64,000 nucleotides of DNA from YA12-FULL-51-18 sp041665305 (GTDB taxonomy: Bacteria; Elusimicrobiota; Elusimicrobia; Elusimicrobiales; UBA9959), in assembly GCA_041665305.1 (NCBI GenBank), contig JBAYJD010000001.1, positions 1-64,000 on the forward strand, in the 5' to 3' direction. The notes under the pieces are model-generated. The model did not search any database and was not told where the DNA came from. It saw only the letters and a list, made by a program, of their open reading frames with translations. A program made the position numbers and the translations under genes. Below, piece after piece: positions 1 to 7,702 of this stretch (position 1 is the stretch's first letter; every line of letters starts with the position of its first letter).

Positions 1-60
1 GTGAGGAAAGAGGGAAAATGTGTTGGGGGTCGGGAAGTTAGAGAAAATGTTTGGGTGGTA

Positions 61-107
61 GGGGGGGGGGGGGGGGGGAGAACCCCCCCCCCCCCCCCTT
101 TTTTTTT
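61..107 (+). other. G-run/C-run/T-run low-complexity stretch at window edge
   Basis: 18 G, then AGAA, 16 C and 9 T in succession. On the plus strand this has the shape of an intrinsic terminator (G/C stem, 4-nt loop, T tract). Such long homopolymers are also typical of assembly or sequencing artefacts near contig ends. No gene is visible in bases 1-143. Confidence 0.45.
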
Positions 108-120
108 CGGGTGGTATGAA

Positions 121-143
121 AAAATTTGCGGCAAAAATTTTTA
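121..143. repeat. E-type intergenic dyad (copy 1)
   Basis: Near-perfect inverted repeat with the core TTTGC-G-GCAAA flanked by A/T runs. It lies immediately after the stop codon of the minus-strand porin. Related copies lie at 6605, 9822, 20491, 50816, 51448, 54272 and 57514. It probably acts as a transcription end signal or is a dispersed palindromic repeat. Confidence 0.7.
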
Positions 144-1655
144 TTAGAATTTGGCGGTAAGACTGAAGGAGACTAATTTTATAGGAGTGGTCTGTGCGTA
201 GACGCCCATGGGGTTAAAAACTGCGTAGACGGCCTTCAGGCGCAGGCCCTCGCCCATCGGGTAGACGGCTTTCAGGTCCAGTTCGCTGCCTATCTGGATG
301 GAGCCCTTGTTCACATTCTGGGCGGCCCTGAATTTGTAGAAATCCGCGGAAAGGGTAAGTTTTTTGTAGGGCAGGTCCGCGCCCAGATTTATGATGTTCA
401 ATCCTGAGATGCCGTTCGGCAGTCCGTTCTTCGTGGCCGAGGTCTGGATGATATCGTAAAGGCTCGCGCCGGCTATCTCTCCGAAACCTTCCCGTTCCAC
501 GCCCTTGAACCTGTGTCCGAAGTCCGGCAGGAACGCCTTATCCTTGGCGTCTACGACTCCTGAATTGCCGGAGGATTTACCGTAGGCAAGACGCATTTTG
601 GAGGGCCCGAAAAAGGCTATATCCTGGCTCCAGAGGCCCTTTATCAGGAAAGCGTAGCCGGTGTAGTCCACGGTCTTGGCGGCGGTTTCTTTGGCGGAGC
701 CCCTCTGGAGTATGAACTCTCCGTCAAAATTCAGCTGGTTGTAATTCAGGAAATATCTGGCTCCGGTGAATTTCTTCGTGCTGGAAATAGTGTTATAACC
801 GAGTCCTGCGGCGGGTTGGGGATTCTGCTCCCAGAAATGGTACAAGTGCCAGAGGCCTTCGTTCGACGGATAGTAGATCCCGGCCCCGGTGACCGTCGCA
901 TAATCGGTGTCTTTGAAGGGCCGGAAGAAAAAGAACTCGCCTTTTATGTTGTGCCAGAGTTTGTCGGACTCTATCCGCGCTCCGGGCAGACCCAGGCCGT
1001 CGTCGGCAAGCGTTATGCCCTGGCCGAGGGTGAAGGCCTGGCGGCCGAAGGTGACGGTCGTCCTGGGGTTTAGAAAATTATAAACCTTGATGTAAGCTTC
1101 TTTGACAAAGGGTACGCCGTCAACGCTGGGGTAGCGGCCGGCGGCTTCCGAGAACTGCGGGGCCGTGATCGTGGCTGTGGAGGCGCCGGCGCCGACGCTG
1201 TTAAGCACTATTCCGACATCCATCGAGGAGTTTTCCGTTTTCTCCAGCTTGATGCCCTTGATGATGAAGCCCAGGCTGGCGTTCTCGGAATAGACGGCCT
1301 GGCCCTTGCGCTGGTCGCCCGTCATGAGATTGGTGTAATTGGCGGCTTTGATGTCCACATTTGAGGAGAGGTCGAGTTTTGTGGCGTTGGCGGCAGCGGG
1401 GAACAGCGCTAACGGCGCCAATGCGCACAGCGAACGGCGGAGAGCGGCCAGCCTGAAAATTTCAGTTGAAATTTTCCACCCGCATAGCGGGCGCCCTTCG
1501 GGAGGCATACGCCTCGTCGGGCCTGACGCGCATAGCGCTTGGTCCGACGCCCGCTTCGCGGGGGATTCCGCAGAATAATTCTGTTCCCTGGTTTTCATAG
1601 CGAAAATCAGATTGAACTGCGGAATCCAGGTTAGCGGATGAGACAGCTTCCTCAT
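144..1655 (-). CDS. Outer-membrane beta-barrel porin (putative)
   Basis: Encodes up to 503 residues. After a hydrophobic, alanine-rich signal-like segment (about residues 68-92, ending AAANA) the chain has alternating polar/hydrophobic strands and terminates in a phenylalanine (…SLTAKF), the usual C-terminal signature of outer-membrane barrels. Its role is presumably diffusion of small solutes; no ligand specificity can be read. The N-terminus is odd: about 65 residues precede the signal segment and part of them is encoded by a cluster of mini-palindromes (1451-1570). Either the true start is a non-ATG codon just before the signal segment, or a repeat has inserted in frame. The E-type dyad follows the stop. 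Sequence similarity to the neighbouring porin at 1947 is low. Confidence 0.7.
   Translation of the reverse strand: MRKLSHPLTWIPQFNLIFAMKTREQNYSAESPAKRASDQALCASGPTRRMPPEGRPLCGWKISTEIFRLAALRRSLCALAPLALFPAAANATKLDLSSNVDIKAANYTNLMTGDQRKGQAVYSENASLGFIIKGIKLEKTENSSMDVGIVLNSVGAGASTATITAPQFSEAAGRYPSVDGVPFVKEAYIKVYNFLNPRTTVTFGRQAFTLGQGITLADDGLGLPGARIESDKLWHNIKGEFFFFRPFKDTDYATVTGAGIYYPSNEGLWHLYHFWEQNPQPAAGLGYNTISSTKKFTGARYFLNYNQLNFDGEFILQRGSAKETAAKTVDYTGYAFLIKGLWSQDIAFFGPSKMRLAYGKSSGNSGVVDAKDKAFLPDFGHRFKGVEREGFGEIAGASLYDIIQTSATKNGLPNGISGLNIINLGADLPYKKLTLSADFYKFRAAQNVNKGSIQIGSELDLKAVYPMGEGLRLKAVYAVFNPMGVYAQTTPIKLVSFSLTAKF
1451..1570. repeat. Cluster of mini-palindromes inside porin 5' region
   Basis: Successive short hairpins with YGC-type loops: AAAATTTC/GAAATTTT, CCCGCATAGCGGG, GGCATACGCC, GCGCATAGCGC and CCCGCTTCGCGGG. 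They are translated in frame in the long porin reading frame but look like extragenic repeat DNA rather than protein-selected sequence. Confidence 0.5.
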
Positions 1656-1703
1656 AGTTCTTAATTATATAAAAAAACAAGCCGTGCAACACTTTATCCC
1701 GGT

Positions 1704-1872
1704 TAGGAGCCTGTCCGACATAAGGAGTTTCGGCTGCAATTGCCGTTTTTTGCCTGCGCCTTTGTGCCGCTCAACTTACAGTCTCATAGGAGAATGCTCG
1801 TTTCGCGGCGCTTCGGCTCGGCCTCAAAACCGTCAATTCCGCCTTAAAAACCTAATGTCGGACAGGCTCCTA
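1704..1872. mobile_element. MITE-like element with 18-bp perfect terminal inverted repeats
   Basis: The left end TAGGAGCCTGTCCGACAT (1704-1721) is the exact reverse complement of 1855-1872. Interior halves are also partly complementary (ggctgcaattgccg against ggcggaattgacgg). Total 169 bp and no coding capacity, so non-autonomous. Both ends begin with TA, which would fit a TA target-site duplication as made by IS630/Tc1-mariner transposases; that family assignment is inference. No transposase is present in the window. Confidence 0.65.
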
Positions 1873-1883
1873 GAAGGCGCTCC

Positions 1884-1927
1884 ATAAAACAAGGACCCCG
1901 GGCCGAAGCCCGGGGTCCTTGTTTTAT
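1884..1927 (-). terminator. Intrinsic terminator of the second porin
   Basis: 20-bp perfect stem (outer ATAAAACAAGG, inner CCCCGGGC), 4-nt loop, A/T-rich outer stem giving a U tract in either direction. It lies 20 bp past the minus-strand porin stop and could also stop rightward transcription. Confidence 0.85.
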
Positions 1928-1946
1928 TTCCCTTAAGGAAAAGTTT

Positions 1947-3233
1947 TTAGAACTTTACCATCAGGTCAAGGCCCATGCGGGTTTCAGCGTCTTTCTTGGC
2001 GGTGGCGCCGAAGATGGCCTGCGCGTATTTCTTTTCCGGCGCGAAGCTGCCGTAAGAACCCATGATCGAAACATTCTCGGAATGTTTCCAGGTGGCGCAC
2101 AGATCAAGTTCGTTGCCGATCTTGTCGTTGCCGCCCGACTTCTCGGTCATGGCGAAGTGGTAATACTTGGCTCCCGCGGTCAGTCTGTTGACCTTTTCCG
2201 GGGTCCAGCTTGCGCCCAGGTTCCAGGTGGTCAGGTTGCCGAGGCCGACATTTCCCCTCTCCGCGGCCCAGACCAGGCCGGGGCGGTAGTCGGAATTGAT
2301 GCCGGAGAAGGCCTTCACTTTTTTGTCAGTGAGATTCTTATCTCCGGTACCGGCGGCGTATTCGCCCGAGAAATCCCATTTACCCATGAACTCATGGGCG
2401 TATTTGAGATTGAGCTTGTAGGCCGAGCCGGAATATTTATTGTCCGTATTCGCGCCGGCGACGCCGGAAGCGACGATGTTGTCGTTGTTCCTGCCGGTGT
2501 TCATGGCGTATTCACCGGTATATTCGATGCCGGTGACGGGGCAGACGCCGTTGACTTTCAGTCCCATTACATTCAGGATGTCCTTGGGGCTGTTGAGGGC
2601 GTTCTTTTCGGTCATCCCCTGGTAGTAGTAAGCGCCGATCTTGGCTTCTTTTCTCCAGTCATAGCTGCCGACTATGCCGCGCAGATCCTGGTCGGTGCCG
2701 AGCGGTACGGAGGTGGCTTTCCCCTGTTTGGCGAGTATGGCGTTGACGGCCCATTTGTCCTGTTTCCACCAGCCGGTATAACCGTCGATGGCGTTGACAG
2801 TGAGCGCGTTGACATACGGCATCATCAGCGGGCCGTAATAGACGATCATATCTCCGGCATTGCCGTAATACTGGCGGCCGACTTTATGATCCGCTCCGAA
2901 GACCCCTTTCAGATTGAGGTAAGCTTCCTCAAAGTTGAAAGAGTCGATGGTCCCGCCGGCCACGGTTTGTTTGGCATTGCCGTAGTTGCGGGCATTTTTT
3001 ACTGCGGTGACCTGGGCGTTGACATCCTCGTTCAGGTCGAAGTTCGCGCCTATCATGACGCGGGACAGCGTGTTGTTGGACTCATCGAATGTTTTCTTGT
3101 TGAAGTCCGCATTGTTGACATCGCGCATGTTGACTTCAACGCTTCCGTTGTACTTGAAGTTCTTGAGCAGTTCGGCGTTGGCCATTGATGTGGCAAACGC
3201 GACCACCGCAAGCATTCCCATTAGTTTTTTCAT
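1947..3233 (-). CDS. Porin-like outer-membrane protein
   Basis: 428 residues with a clean 20-residue signal peptide ending SMANA and a C-terminal phenylalanine (LMVKF), the classic barrel ending. The mature part is rich in aromatic-bounded beta strands with alternate hydrophobicity and carries no enzymatic motif. The ATG at 3233 is preceded by a strong GGAGGAG ribosome-binding site 9 bases upstream. A near-consensus sigma-70 promoter at 3515-3543 and a strong terminator at 1884-1927 define a monocistronic unit with an unusually long (about 275-nt) leader. This is likely a highly expressed general or solute-specific porin; substrate unknown. Confidence 0.8.
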   Translation of the reverse strand: MKKLMGMLAVVAFATSMANAELLKNFKYNGSVEVNMRDVNNADFNKKTFDESNNTLSRVMIGANFDLNEDVNAQVTAVKNARNYGNAKQTVAGGTIDSFNFEEAYLNLKGVFGADHKVGRQYYGNAGDMIVYYGPLMMPYVNALTVNAIDGYTGWWKQDKWAVNAILAKQGKATSVPLGTDQDLRGIVGSYDWRKEAKIGAYYYQGMTEKNALNSPKDILNVMGLKVNGVCPVTGIEYTGEYAMNTGRNNDNIVASGVAGANTDNKYSGSAYKLNLKYAHEFMGKWDFSGEYAAGTGDKNLTDKKVKAFSGINSDYRPGLVWAAERGNVGLGNLTTWNLGASWTPEKVNRLTAGAKYYHFAMTEKSGGNDKIGNELDLCATWKHSENVSIMGSYGSFAPEKKYAQAIFGATAKKDAETRMGLDLMVKF

Positions 3234-3507
3234 TAATTATACTCCTCCTGTTTTTTGTCGTAAGCCCGTTTTCGGGGCTTGCCCGGTCCTTTTGCGACAA
3301 AGAGCCGGGCTTTAAGTCCCGCGCCCCCGCGGGTATGGGACTCACTCTTTCCGCCTCGGCGGTTTCCCGCTTCGGCAGTTAGGGCCTGCCCCGTTCCCGG
3401 GGCTTACGGCCTTCAAGGAGAAGCGCCTTAAAATCGGCGCTCCGCGCTGCCCTCTTCAGGGTCCTGCGGACCTTCCTTTTGCGGAATCGGAAGGCTCCTC
3501 TACAGAG
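3234..3507 (-). promoter_or_regulatory. Long structured 5' leader of the porin mRNA
   Basis: No ORF of note. It contains several short hairpins (for example CCCGCGCCCCCGCGGG, CCCTCTTCAGGG, GTCCTGCGGAC and CCTTCC…GGAAGG) between the promoter and the SD sequence. It could be post-transcriptionally regulated, as porin leaders often are, or simply be repeat-rich filler. I recognise no known riboswitch. Confidence 0.4.
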
Positions 3508-3514
3508 CAAGGTA

Positions 3515-3543
3515 ATGTTACAAAAGTGCCATAATCCTGTCAA
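3515..3543 (-). promoter_or_regulatory. Sigma-70 promoter for the porin
   Basis: Minus strand reads TTGACA, 17-bp spacer, TAACAT. The -35 is consensus and the -10 keeps TA…T. The predicted start of transcription is near 3507. Confidence 0.75.
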
Positions 3544-3588
3544 GTTTTATGCGCCTAAAGGCCCGGCGTCATATAGGTCGAAAGGCCT

Positions 3589-3617
3589 TTGAAGTCCGGC
3601 TATAAGGTAGTTATAAT
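3589..3617 (+). promoter_or_regulatory. Sigma-70 promoter with +1 at the ATG
   Basis: TTGAAG (3589-3594), 17-bp spacer, TATAAT (3612-3617). The -10 hexamer ends 5 bases before the ATG at 3623, so the transcript would start at or next to the initiation codon. No SD sequence is visible. This predicts a leaderless mRNA. Confidence 0.65.
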
Positions 3618-3622
3618 ATAAT

Positions 3623-4906
3623 ATGAAGGGAATAATCTTGATAGCGTCTTTAGCTCTTGCCGCGCCGGCAACGGACCTCCGCGCTCAATCCCCCTCTTTT
3701 AAGAACTCCCCGGCCGGTCTCGCGGAAATAAAAGCCGGGGTTCCAGCCGGCGTCTCTCCGGCGCCGGAGGTTTCTCCCCCGGTCCGGCGCGAATGGCTTA
3801 TCCTTGTATTTATAAGCGGCGTTAACGACCTCGGTCTGATGGGCTACGCCGATAAAAGCATAAACAGCATGGAGAATGCGGGTTCCTCGGGCAAAGTAAC
3901 CGTGCTGGCCGAGTTCGGCATGCTCGGCTCGGATCCCTCCACAAGGAACATCAGATTCCAACGCGGTTCTAAAACCCTTTTTATCCGGAAGGATACGGAC
4001 CCCGACGCCGTTACCTCGCCCGTGATCTACGCTTCCAACGATACGGACATGGGAAGCGTGGAGCATCTTGTCCGGTTCGTTAAGCGAGGGCTCCGCAGGT
4101 TCCCGGCCGAAAAGGTGGCCGTAATGATCTGGGATCACGGCTACGGCCGCAAGGGACTCGCTTATGACGATCTGAGCGGGAACCACATAGAAGTCGGGCA
4201 ACTGGGGCTTGCCATGTCCCGGATAAAACGGGAGCTTGGCCGTAACATAGACATTTTCGCCGCGGACGCCTGCCGCATGCAGATGGCCGAAGTGGCCTAT
4301 GAACTGAAGGATTCGGTTTCGGTCGTGGTGGGGTCCGAAGGCAATATCCCGGCTGACAGCTACCCCTATGCGGACATCCTGGCGCGGCTGAACGCCGATC
4401 CGGGCATGCCTGCAGAGGAACTGGGCGCAAGCATTGTGGACGCTTACGGCTCGTACTACGCGTCGGATACTATCAGCAATATTACGCTTTCAGCGCTCAG
4501 GACCTCGGCCCTGCCGGGCTTTCTGGACCTGTTGAACGGCTGGGTGCGGACCGTCGTGTCGGATCCGGAGGCTTTTAAAGCCGCTTCCTCTCCGGCCACG
4601 GTGGACGCCGCCCGTAATTTCCTGGCCGATAATTCCAAGGACCTGTATGATTATCTTTCCGTAGTCGACGGGCTGTTGCCCGGGGCTCCGGCGGCGGTCC
4701 CCGCGGGCGCGGCGCTCAGGGATTATATTTCCGGCCGCCTTATTATCCGCGCCACGGACCCGCCCGGAACGCCGAGAACCCACGGGTTGGCCGTCTACAT
4801 CCCGGACCGCATCTACAATTCGGGTAATTATGAACAGTTCGCATTCGCGCGCGATTCCCTCTGGGACGATTTTCTAAGACGGATGATGGAGGAGCGGCTC
4901 AAGTGA
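3623..4906 (+). CDS. Clostripain-like cysteine peptidase (family C11), secreted
   Basis: 427 residues. An N-terminal signal-like segment (about 1-22) is followed by a C11 caspase-like fold: strand LILVFISG near 59-66, catalytic His172 in the WDHGYG motif, and catalytic Cys217 in the ADACRM motif. Known C11 enzymes cleave after basic residues and act in the envelope or outside the cell. A proline-rich stretch (about 35-54) separates signal and domain and could hold a processing site. The stop overlaps the start of the next gene (GTG in AAGTGA), so the two are translationally coupled. The start is fixed by the promoter position; no SD is present. Family assignment is firm, substrate unknown. 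Confidence 0.85.
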   Translation: MKGIILIASLALAAPATDLRAQSPSFKNSPAGLAEIKAGVPAGVSPAPEVSPPVRREWLILVFISGVNDLGLMGYADKSINSMENAGSSGKVTVLAEFGMLGSDPSTRNIRFQRGSKTLFIRKDTDPDAVTSPVIYASNDTDMGSVEHLVRFVKRGLRRFPAEKVAVMIWDHGYGRKGLAYDDLSGNHIEVGQLGLAMSRIKRELGRNIDIFAADACRMQMAEVAYELKDSVSVVVGSEGNIPADSYPYADILARLNADPGMPAEELGASIVDAYGSYYASDTISNITLSALRTSALPGFLDLLNGWVRTVVSDPEAFKAASSPATVDAARNFLADNSKDLYDYLSVVDGLLPGAPAAVPAGAALRDYISGRLIIRATDPPGTPRTHGLAVYIPDRIYNSGNYEQFAFARDSLWDDFLRRMMEERLK

Positions 4907-6606
4907 AATATATTCAGGCGCCGGCTGTCTTGAATTGCCGGATCCGGATCGACAGTTCGGTCCTGGCCGCTGCGGCGGCCGGGCTGCTGCTTTGCGGTTT
5001 CCGGAATCCCGGCTGCTGCCTTACTCCGGCGCAGGAGACCCGTCTTGCCGTATACGAAACGGCCGTCTCCGGCGGAGACCCGGCCGCGGCCCTGGAGTTT
5101 TTAGCCGACAAGCGCCTGGCCGCCGCGCTGGCCGCGGCCGATCCGCAAAAAGAGGCGTCGCTTAAAGCCCGCGCTGAAGCGTTAAAGGACCTTCAAGATC
5201 TTCTGGACCTGCCCTGGGACGACGCGACAATGAACAGGCTCAACCAGGCCCTTGCTATAAGGATGGACAAGGACAAGCCGCTGTCTTTGGTCGGCGTGGG
5301 CCCGGAACCCGAAAAGCTGCTTTCCTGGCTGAAGAAATACCGGCCCGGTTATCCGGAGGAAAAAATCGGCGTCCTGAAAAAAGCAATAAGGCAGTGGGAA
5401 GTGGTATTCGGCTCCGCCGCCTCCGTGAATGTTATCTGGGACCAGGCGCGCGGGGAGGACAGCGTCAACGCCGCCGCCTCCGAATGGGAGACCTGGACGC
5501 TCAGGGAGCGCAACGCGGTAATGTCGCGGATAGTTATAAAAACCCCGAAATTAATCTCCTACGACGCGGCCGCGCTGGCCGCGGCGGAAACCAAAAAGTC
5601 CCTGACGGCGTCGGTGGCCGGGATCATAAAATCCGGGGCGCTTTCACCCGAGCAGCAGGACAGGCTTAACGGCCCGGACCTGGCGGAACAGCTTTATCTT
5701 CTCGGCGGCATGTTCGACGGCGGCAAAACCGCCGTAAATCCGGACCTGAAGGCGGTGGTAAACGCGGCCAGGAATTCCATGCCGAAAGAAGTCCTGCCTT
5801 ACCGGCAGCGGGAGCTGCTCGGAGCCATGCTCAGGACGGCGGTCTCAAAAGAGCTGGCCGGAACCCGGGCAGGCGGGAAAGTCCTCGCTTTTTATTCCGG
5901 CGGCGCGCAACCGGCTATAGAGGTGCGTCCGTGGGACGGCGGAGAATATTCCAGGCACGACGACGGTTCCGGGGCTGTTTTGCTGAATTGCGAAGTAATA
6001 GAGCAATATATGCGCGTGAAAGGCTACACCGCCGAGTCCCTGATGAAAAGCGGAAAGCAGGTGCGGGAAATAGCCGGGTATATATCCCCGCTGGTCGTTT
6101 ATGAGGCCGGACATCGGATGCGGGACGCCTGGGCTAAAAAAGCCGGGGTGTACGACCCGGCAGTCCAGGAAAATGAAATAGAGGCCCTGTCGCTGGAGGC
6201 GCTCTACACAGGCGAGAAAATAAAGAAGGACCCGGAGTTCGGGAAGAGCCTGAAAGACCTGCGCGCTGTTTCGGATTACGCCGCCAAGCGTCTGGAAACA
6301 GCTTCCGAATTCAGGGCTTCCGGTCCGAAGAAATTCGCTGCCACGGCGCGGCAGCGATATTTTTCCGGCCTCCCTTCGCTTGCCGCGGCCGCTTCCCAGA
6401 TCCTTGCCGCCGTCACGGTGGAGTTGTCGCGCCGGGCCGCCGTGACGACCGCGGAATCCGGCTGCCTCCAGGACATCGGCCTGGCGGAGGCTATGGAGAT
6501 GACGCCCGAGGAGTTGTTCCGCTCCGCCGGCGAGCTCAGCACCGCCGTTCTGAAAAAGCTACGCAAAGACCTGTCGGACCTGACGGTCCATAAGGCCGGT
6601 TATTAA
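4903..6606 (+). CDS. Unrecognised exported or membrane-anchored protein
   Basis: 567 residues starting at GTG and overlapping the protease stop by 4 bases. A hydrophobic segment at about 20-33, followed by paired cysteines, suggests export or a lipoprotein-like anchor, though no clean lipobox is seen. The rest is largely alpha-helical and Ala/Lys/Glu-rich, with no motif I can assign. A segment around residue 400 (VVYEAGHRMRDAW…ENEIEA) has spaced His and Glu residues vaguely like a metallopeptidase helix but lacks HExxH. Coupling to the C11 peptidase suggests a substrate, inhibitor or partner of that enzyme. Function unknown. Confidence 0.6.
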   Translation: MKYIQAPAVLNCRIRIDSSVLAAAAAGLLLCGFRNPGCCLTPAQETRLAVYETAVSGGDPAAALEFLADKRLAAALAAADPQKEASLKARAEALKDLQDLLDLPWDDATMNRLNQALAIRMDKDKPLSLVGVGPEPEKLLSWLKKYRPGYPEEKIGVLKKAIRQWEVVFGSAASVNVIWDQARGEDSVNAAASEWETWTLRERNAVMSRIVIKTPKLISYDAAALAAAETKKSLTASVAGIIKSGALSPEQQDRLNGPDLAEQLYLLGGMFDGGKTAVNPDLKAVVNAARNSMPKEVLPYRQRELLGAMLRTAVSKELAGTRAGGKVLAFYSGGAQPAIEVRPWDGGEYSRHDDGSGAVLLNCEVIEQYMRVKGYTAESLMKSGKQVREIAGYISPLVVYEAGHRMRDAWAKKAGVYDPAVQENEIEALSLEALYTGEKIKKDPEFGKSLKDLRAVSDYAAKRLETASEFRASGPKKFAATARQRYFSGLPSLAAAASQILAAVTVELSRRAAVTTAESGCLQDIGLAEAMEMTPEELFRSAGELSTAVLKKLRKDLSDLTVHKAGY

Positions 6607-6652
6607 AAATTTTTGCGGCAAAAACTTTCCCCATACCCCGTTAAGGGCGGGG
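6605..6652. terminator. E-type dyad plus CCCCG/CGGGG hairpin between convergent genes
   Basis: The E dyad (TTTTTGC-G-GCAAAAA) overlaps the plus-strand stop codon. A stem CCCCG…CGGGG at 6632-6648 follows, ending at the stop of the minus-strand TPR gene. The arrangement CCATACCCCG…GCGGGGTTACC recurs at 57537-57568. It is probably a bidirectional terminator. Confidence 0.6.
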
Positions 6653-7387
6653 TTACCGGGCCGTGGGCTTTGCGGTCTGGGTTTGCGGGCCGGCGGGCGC
6701 TTTTGTTACGGCGCCTGCGGGCTGCTTGAGGTCTTTCTGTTCGGGAGAGGTTTTTGCCTTGGCCGTCGCGGCCCAGGAAGTTTCGGGGTAGAGCAGAATT
6801 ATCTTTTCATAGGCGGCTTTGGCTTCGGCCGCGTTCTTGGAAAGCTCGTAGCAATTCGCAAGTGAATAGTGCACTTCGGGCGCCAGGAAATGATCCGGAT
6901 AGGCGGCGAGGAAATTTTTATATTGGGTTTGGGCGCCGGGCAGGTCCTCCGCGGCCTCTTTGGCTTTTCCGAGATCGTAAAGGGCGAAGGGCATAAGATT
7001 ATTCCCGCCTTTCGCCACGATCTTGGCGTATTCGTCCGCCGCTTCCTTGAATTTGTTTTGCCTGAACAACAGGTCGCCCTGGGTAAGAACGGCGAAACCC
7101 CAGGCGCTGGTCCGGCCGAAATTGTTTTCAATGGAATTCAGTTGTTTGGCGGCTTCAGTGAAGTTCCCGCTGTAGCCGGTCTGCTGCGCTATAAAAAGAT
7201 TTTTCCAGGCTGTTTCCCTGAGGCCGGCATGGTGGAGGGCCACCCAGATGCCCAGGATCGCCGCCGCGGCCAGCATGACCAGCGAACCGATGACGGTGTC
7301 GCGGTGATCTTTTATCCAGGCAAAAAAACCATGCATCTTGCCAGGCATCTGCGGAGTTCCGCTGTGTATCCATGTTGAATCCGGCAT
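6653..7387 (-). CDS. Membrane-anchored TPR protein (YfgM/AncA-like)
   Basis: 244 residues from the ATG at 7387, chosen because AAGGAGA lies 10 bases upstream; the upstream in-frame ATG would overlap this SD. One transmembrane helix at about 28-50 follows a short cytoplasmic N-terminus. At least three or four TPR-like helical pairs follow (about 60-220), with a Lys/Pro/Ala/Thr-rich tail. This architecture matches YfgM-type periplasmic chaperone-associated proteins or generic tetratricopeptide scaffold proteins. It probably scaffolds protein assembly at the inner membrane; the specific partner is not evident. Confidence 0.65.
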   Translation of the reverse strand: MPDSTWIHSGTPQMPGKMHGFFAWIKDHRDTVIGSLVMLAAAAILGIWVALHHAGLRETAWKNLFIAQQTGYSGNFTEAAKQLNSIENNFGRTSAWGFAVLTQGDLLFRQNKFKEAADEYAKIVAKGGNNLMPFALYDLGKAKEAAEDLPGAQTQYKNFLAAYPDHFLAPEVHYSLANCYELSKNAAEAKAAYEKIILLYPETSWAATAKAKTSPEQKDLKQPAGAVTKAPAGPQTQTAKPTAR

Positions 7388-7406
7388 ATTGTAATTGTCT
7401 CCTTCG

Positions 7407-7463
7407 CAAACCAACTTACGCTTTTAGTAAACAAACAAAAACTGGTGCCCCCGAGAGGAATCG
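7407..7463. repeat. 57-bp direct repeat, copy A (partial tRNA-Arg 3' end)
   Basis: Identical to 7580-7636. Its right 21 bases are the encoded CCA, discriminator, acceptor 3' strand and part of the T arm of tRNA-Arg. The left 36 bases are the spacer downstream of the tRNA. The offset between copies is 173 bp. Confidence 0.9.
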
Positions 7464-7536
7464 GTCACAGGTTCCGGCATTGCCGGACCCGCGACCCCGC
7501 CTCGCAGCATCCGCTGCTCCGGCTTTCGATTCCGGT

Positions 7537-7560
7537 CGAGAGCCAAACCATTGGCTCTCG
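7537..7560. terminator. Perfect hairpin between the two repeat copies
   Basis: Stem CGAGAGCCAA/TTGGCTCTCG with loop ACCA; no long T tract. It could terminate or process the tRNA-Arg transcript, or be part of a small excised element. Confidence 0.4.
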
Positions 7561-7579
7561 TTAATACAAGCTCGGCTTC

Positions 7580-7636
7580 CAAACCAACTTACGCTTTTAG
7601 TAAACAAACAAAAACTGGTGCCCCCGAGAGGAATCG
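7580..7636. repeat. 57-bp direct repeat, copy B (intact tRNA-Arg 3' end)
   Basis: The copy that is continuous with the complete tRNA-Arg gene. See copy A at 7407. Confidence 0.9.
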
Positions 7637-7690
7637 AACCTCTATTTGGAGTTTAGGAAACTCTCGTCCTATCCGTTGAACGACGGGGGC
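7616..7690 (-). tRNA. tRNA-Arg(CCT)
   Basis: Cloverleaf on the minus strand: acceptor GCCCCCG/CGGGGGC, D arm GTTC/GGAC, anticodon loop TTCCTAA giving CCT (reads AGG), T arm with TTCGATT loop, and 3' CCA encoded in the DNA (7616-7618). It is the only one of the four tRNAs here with encoded CCA. Its 3' end is duplicated 173 bp downstream. Confidence 0.93.
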
Positions 7691-7702
7691 CTCTCTGTCG
7701 CA

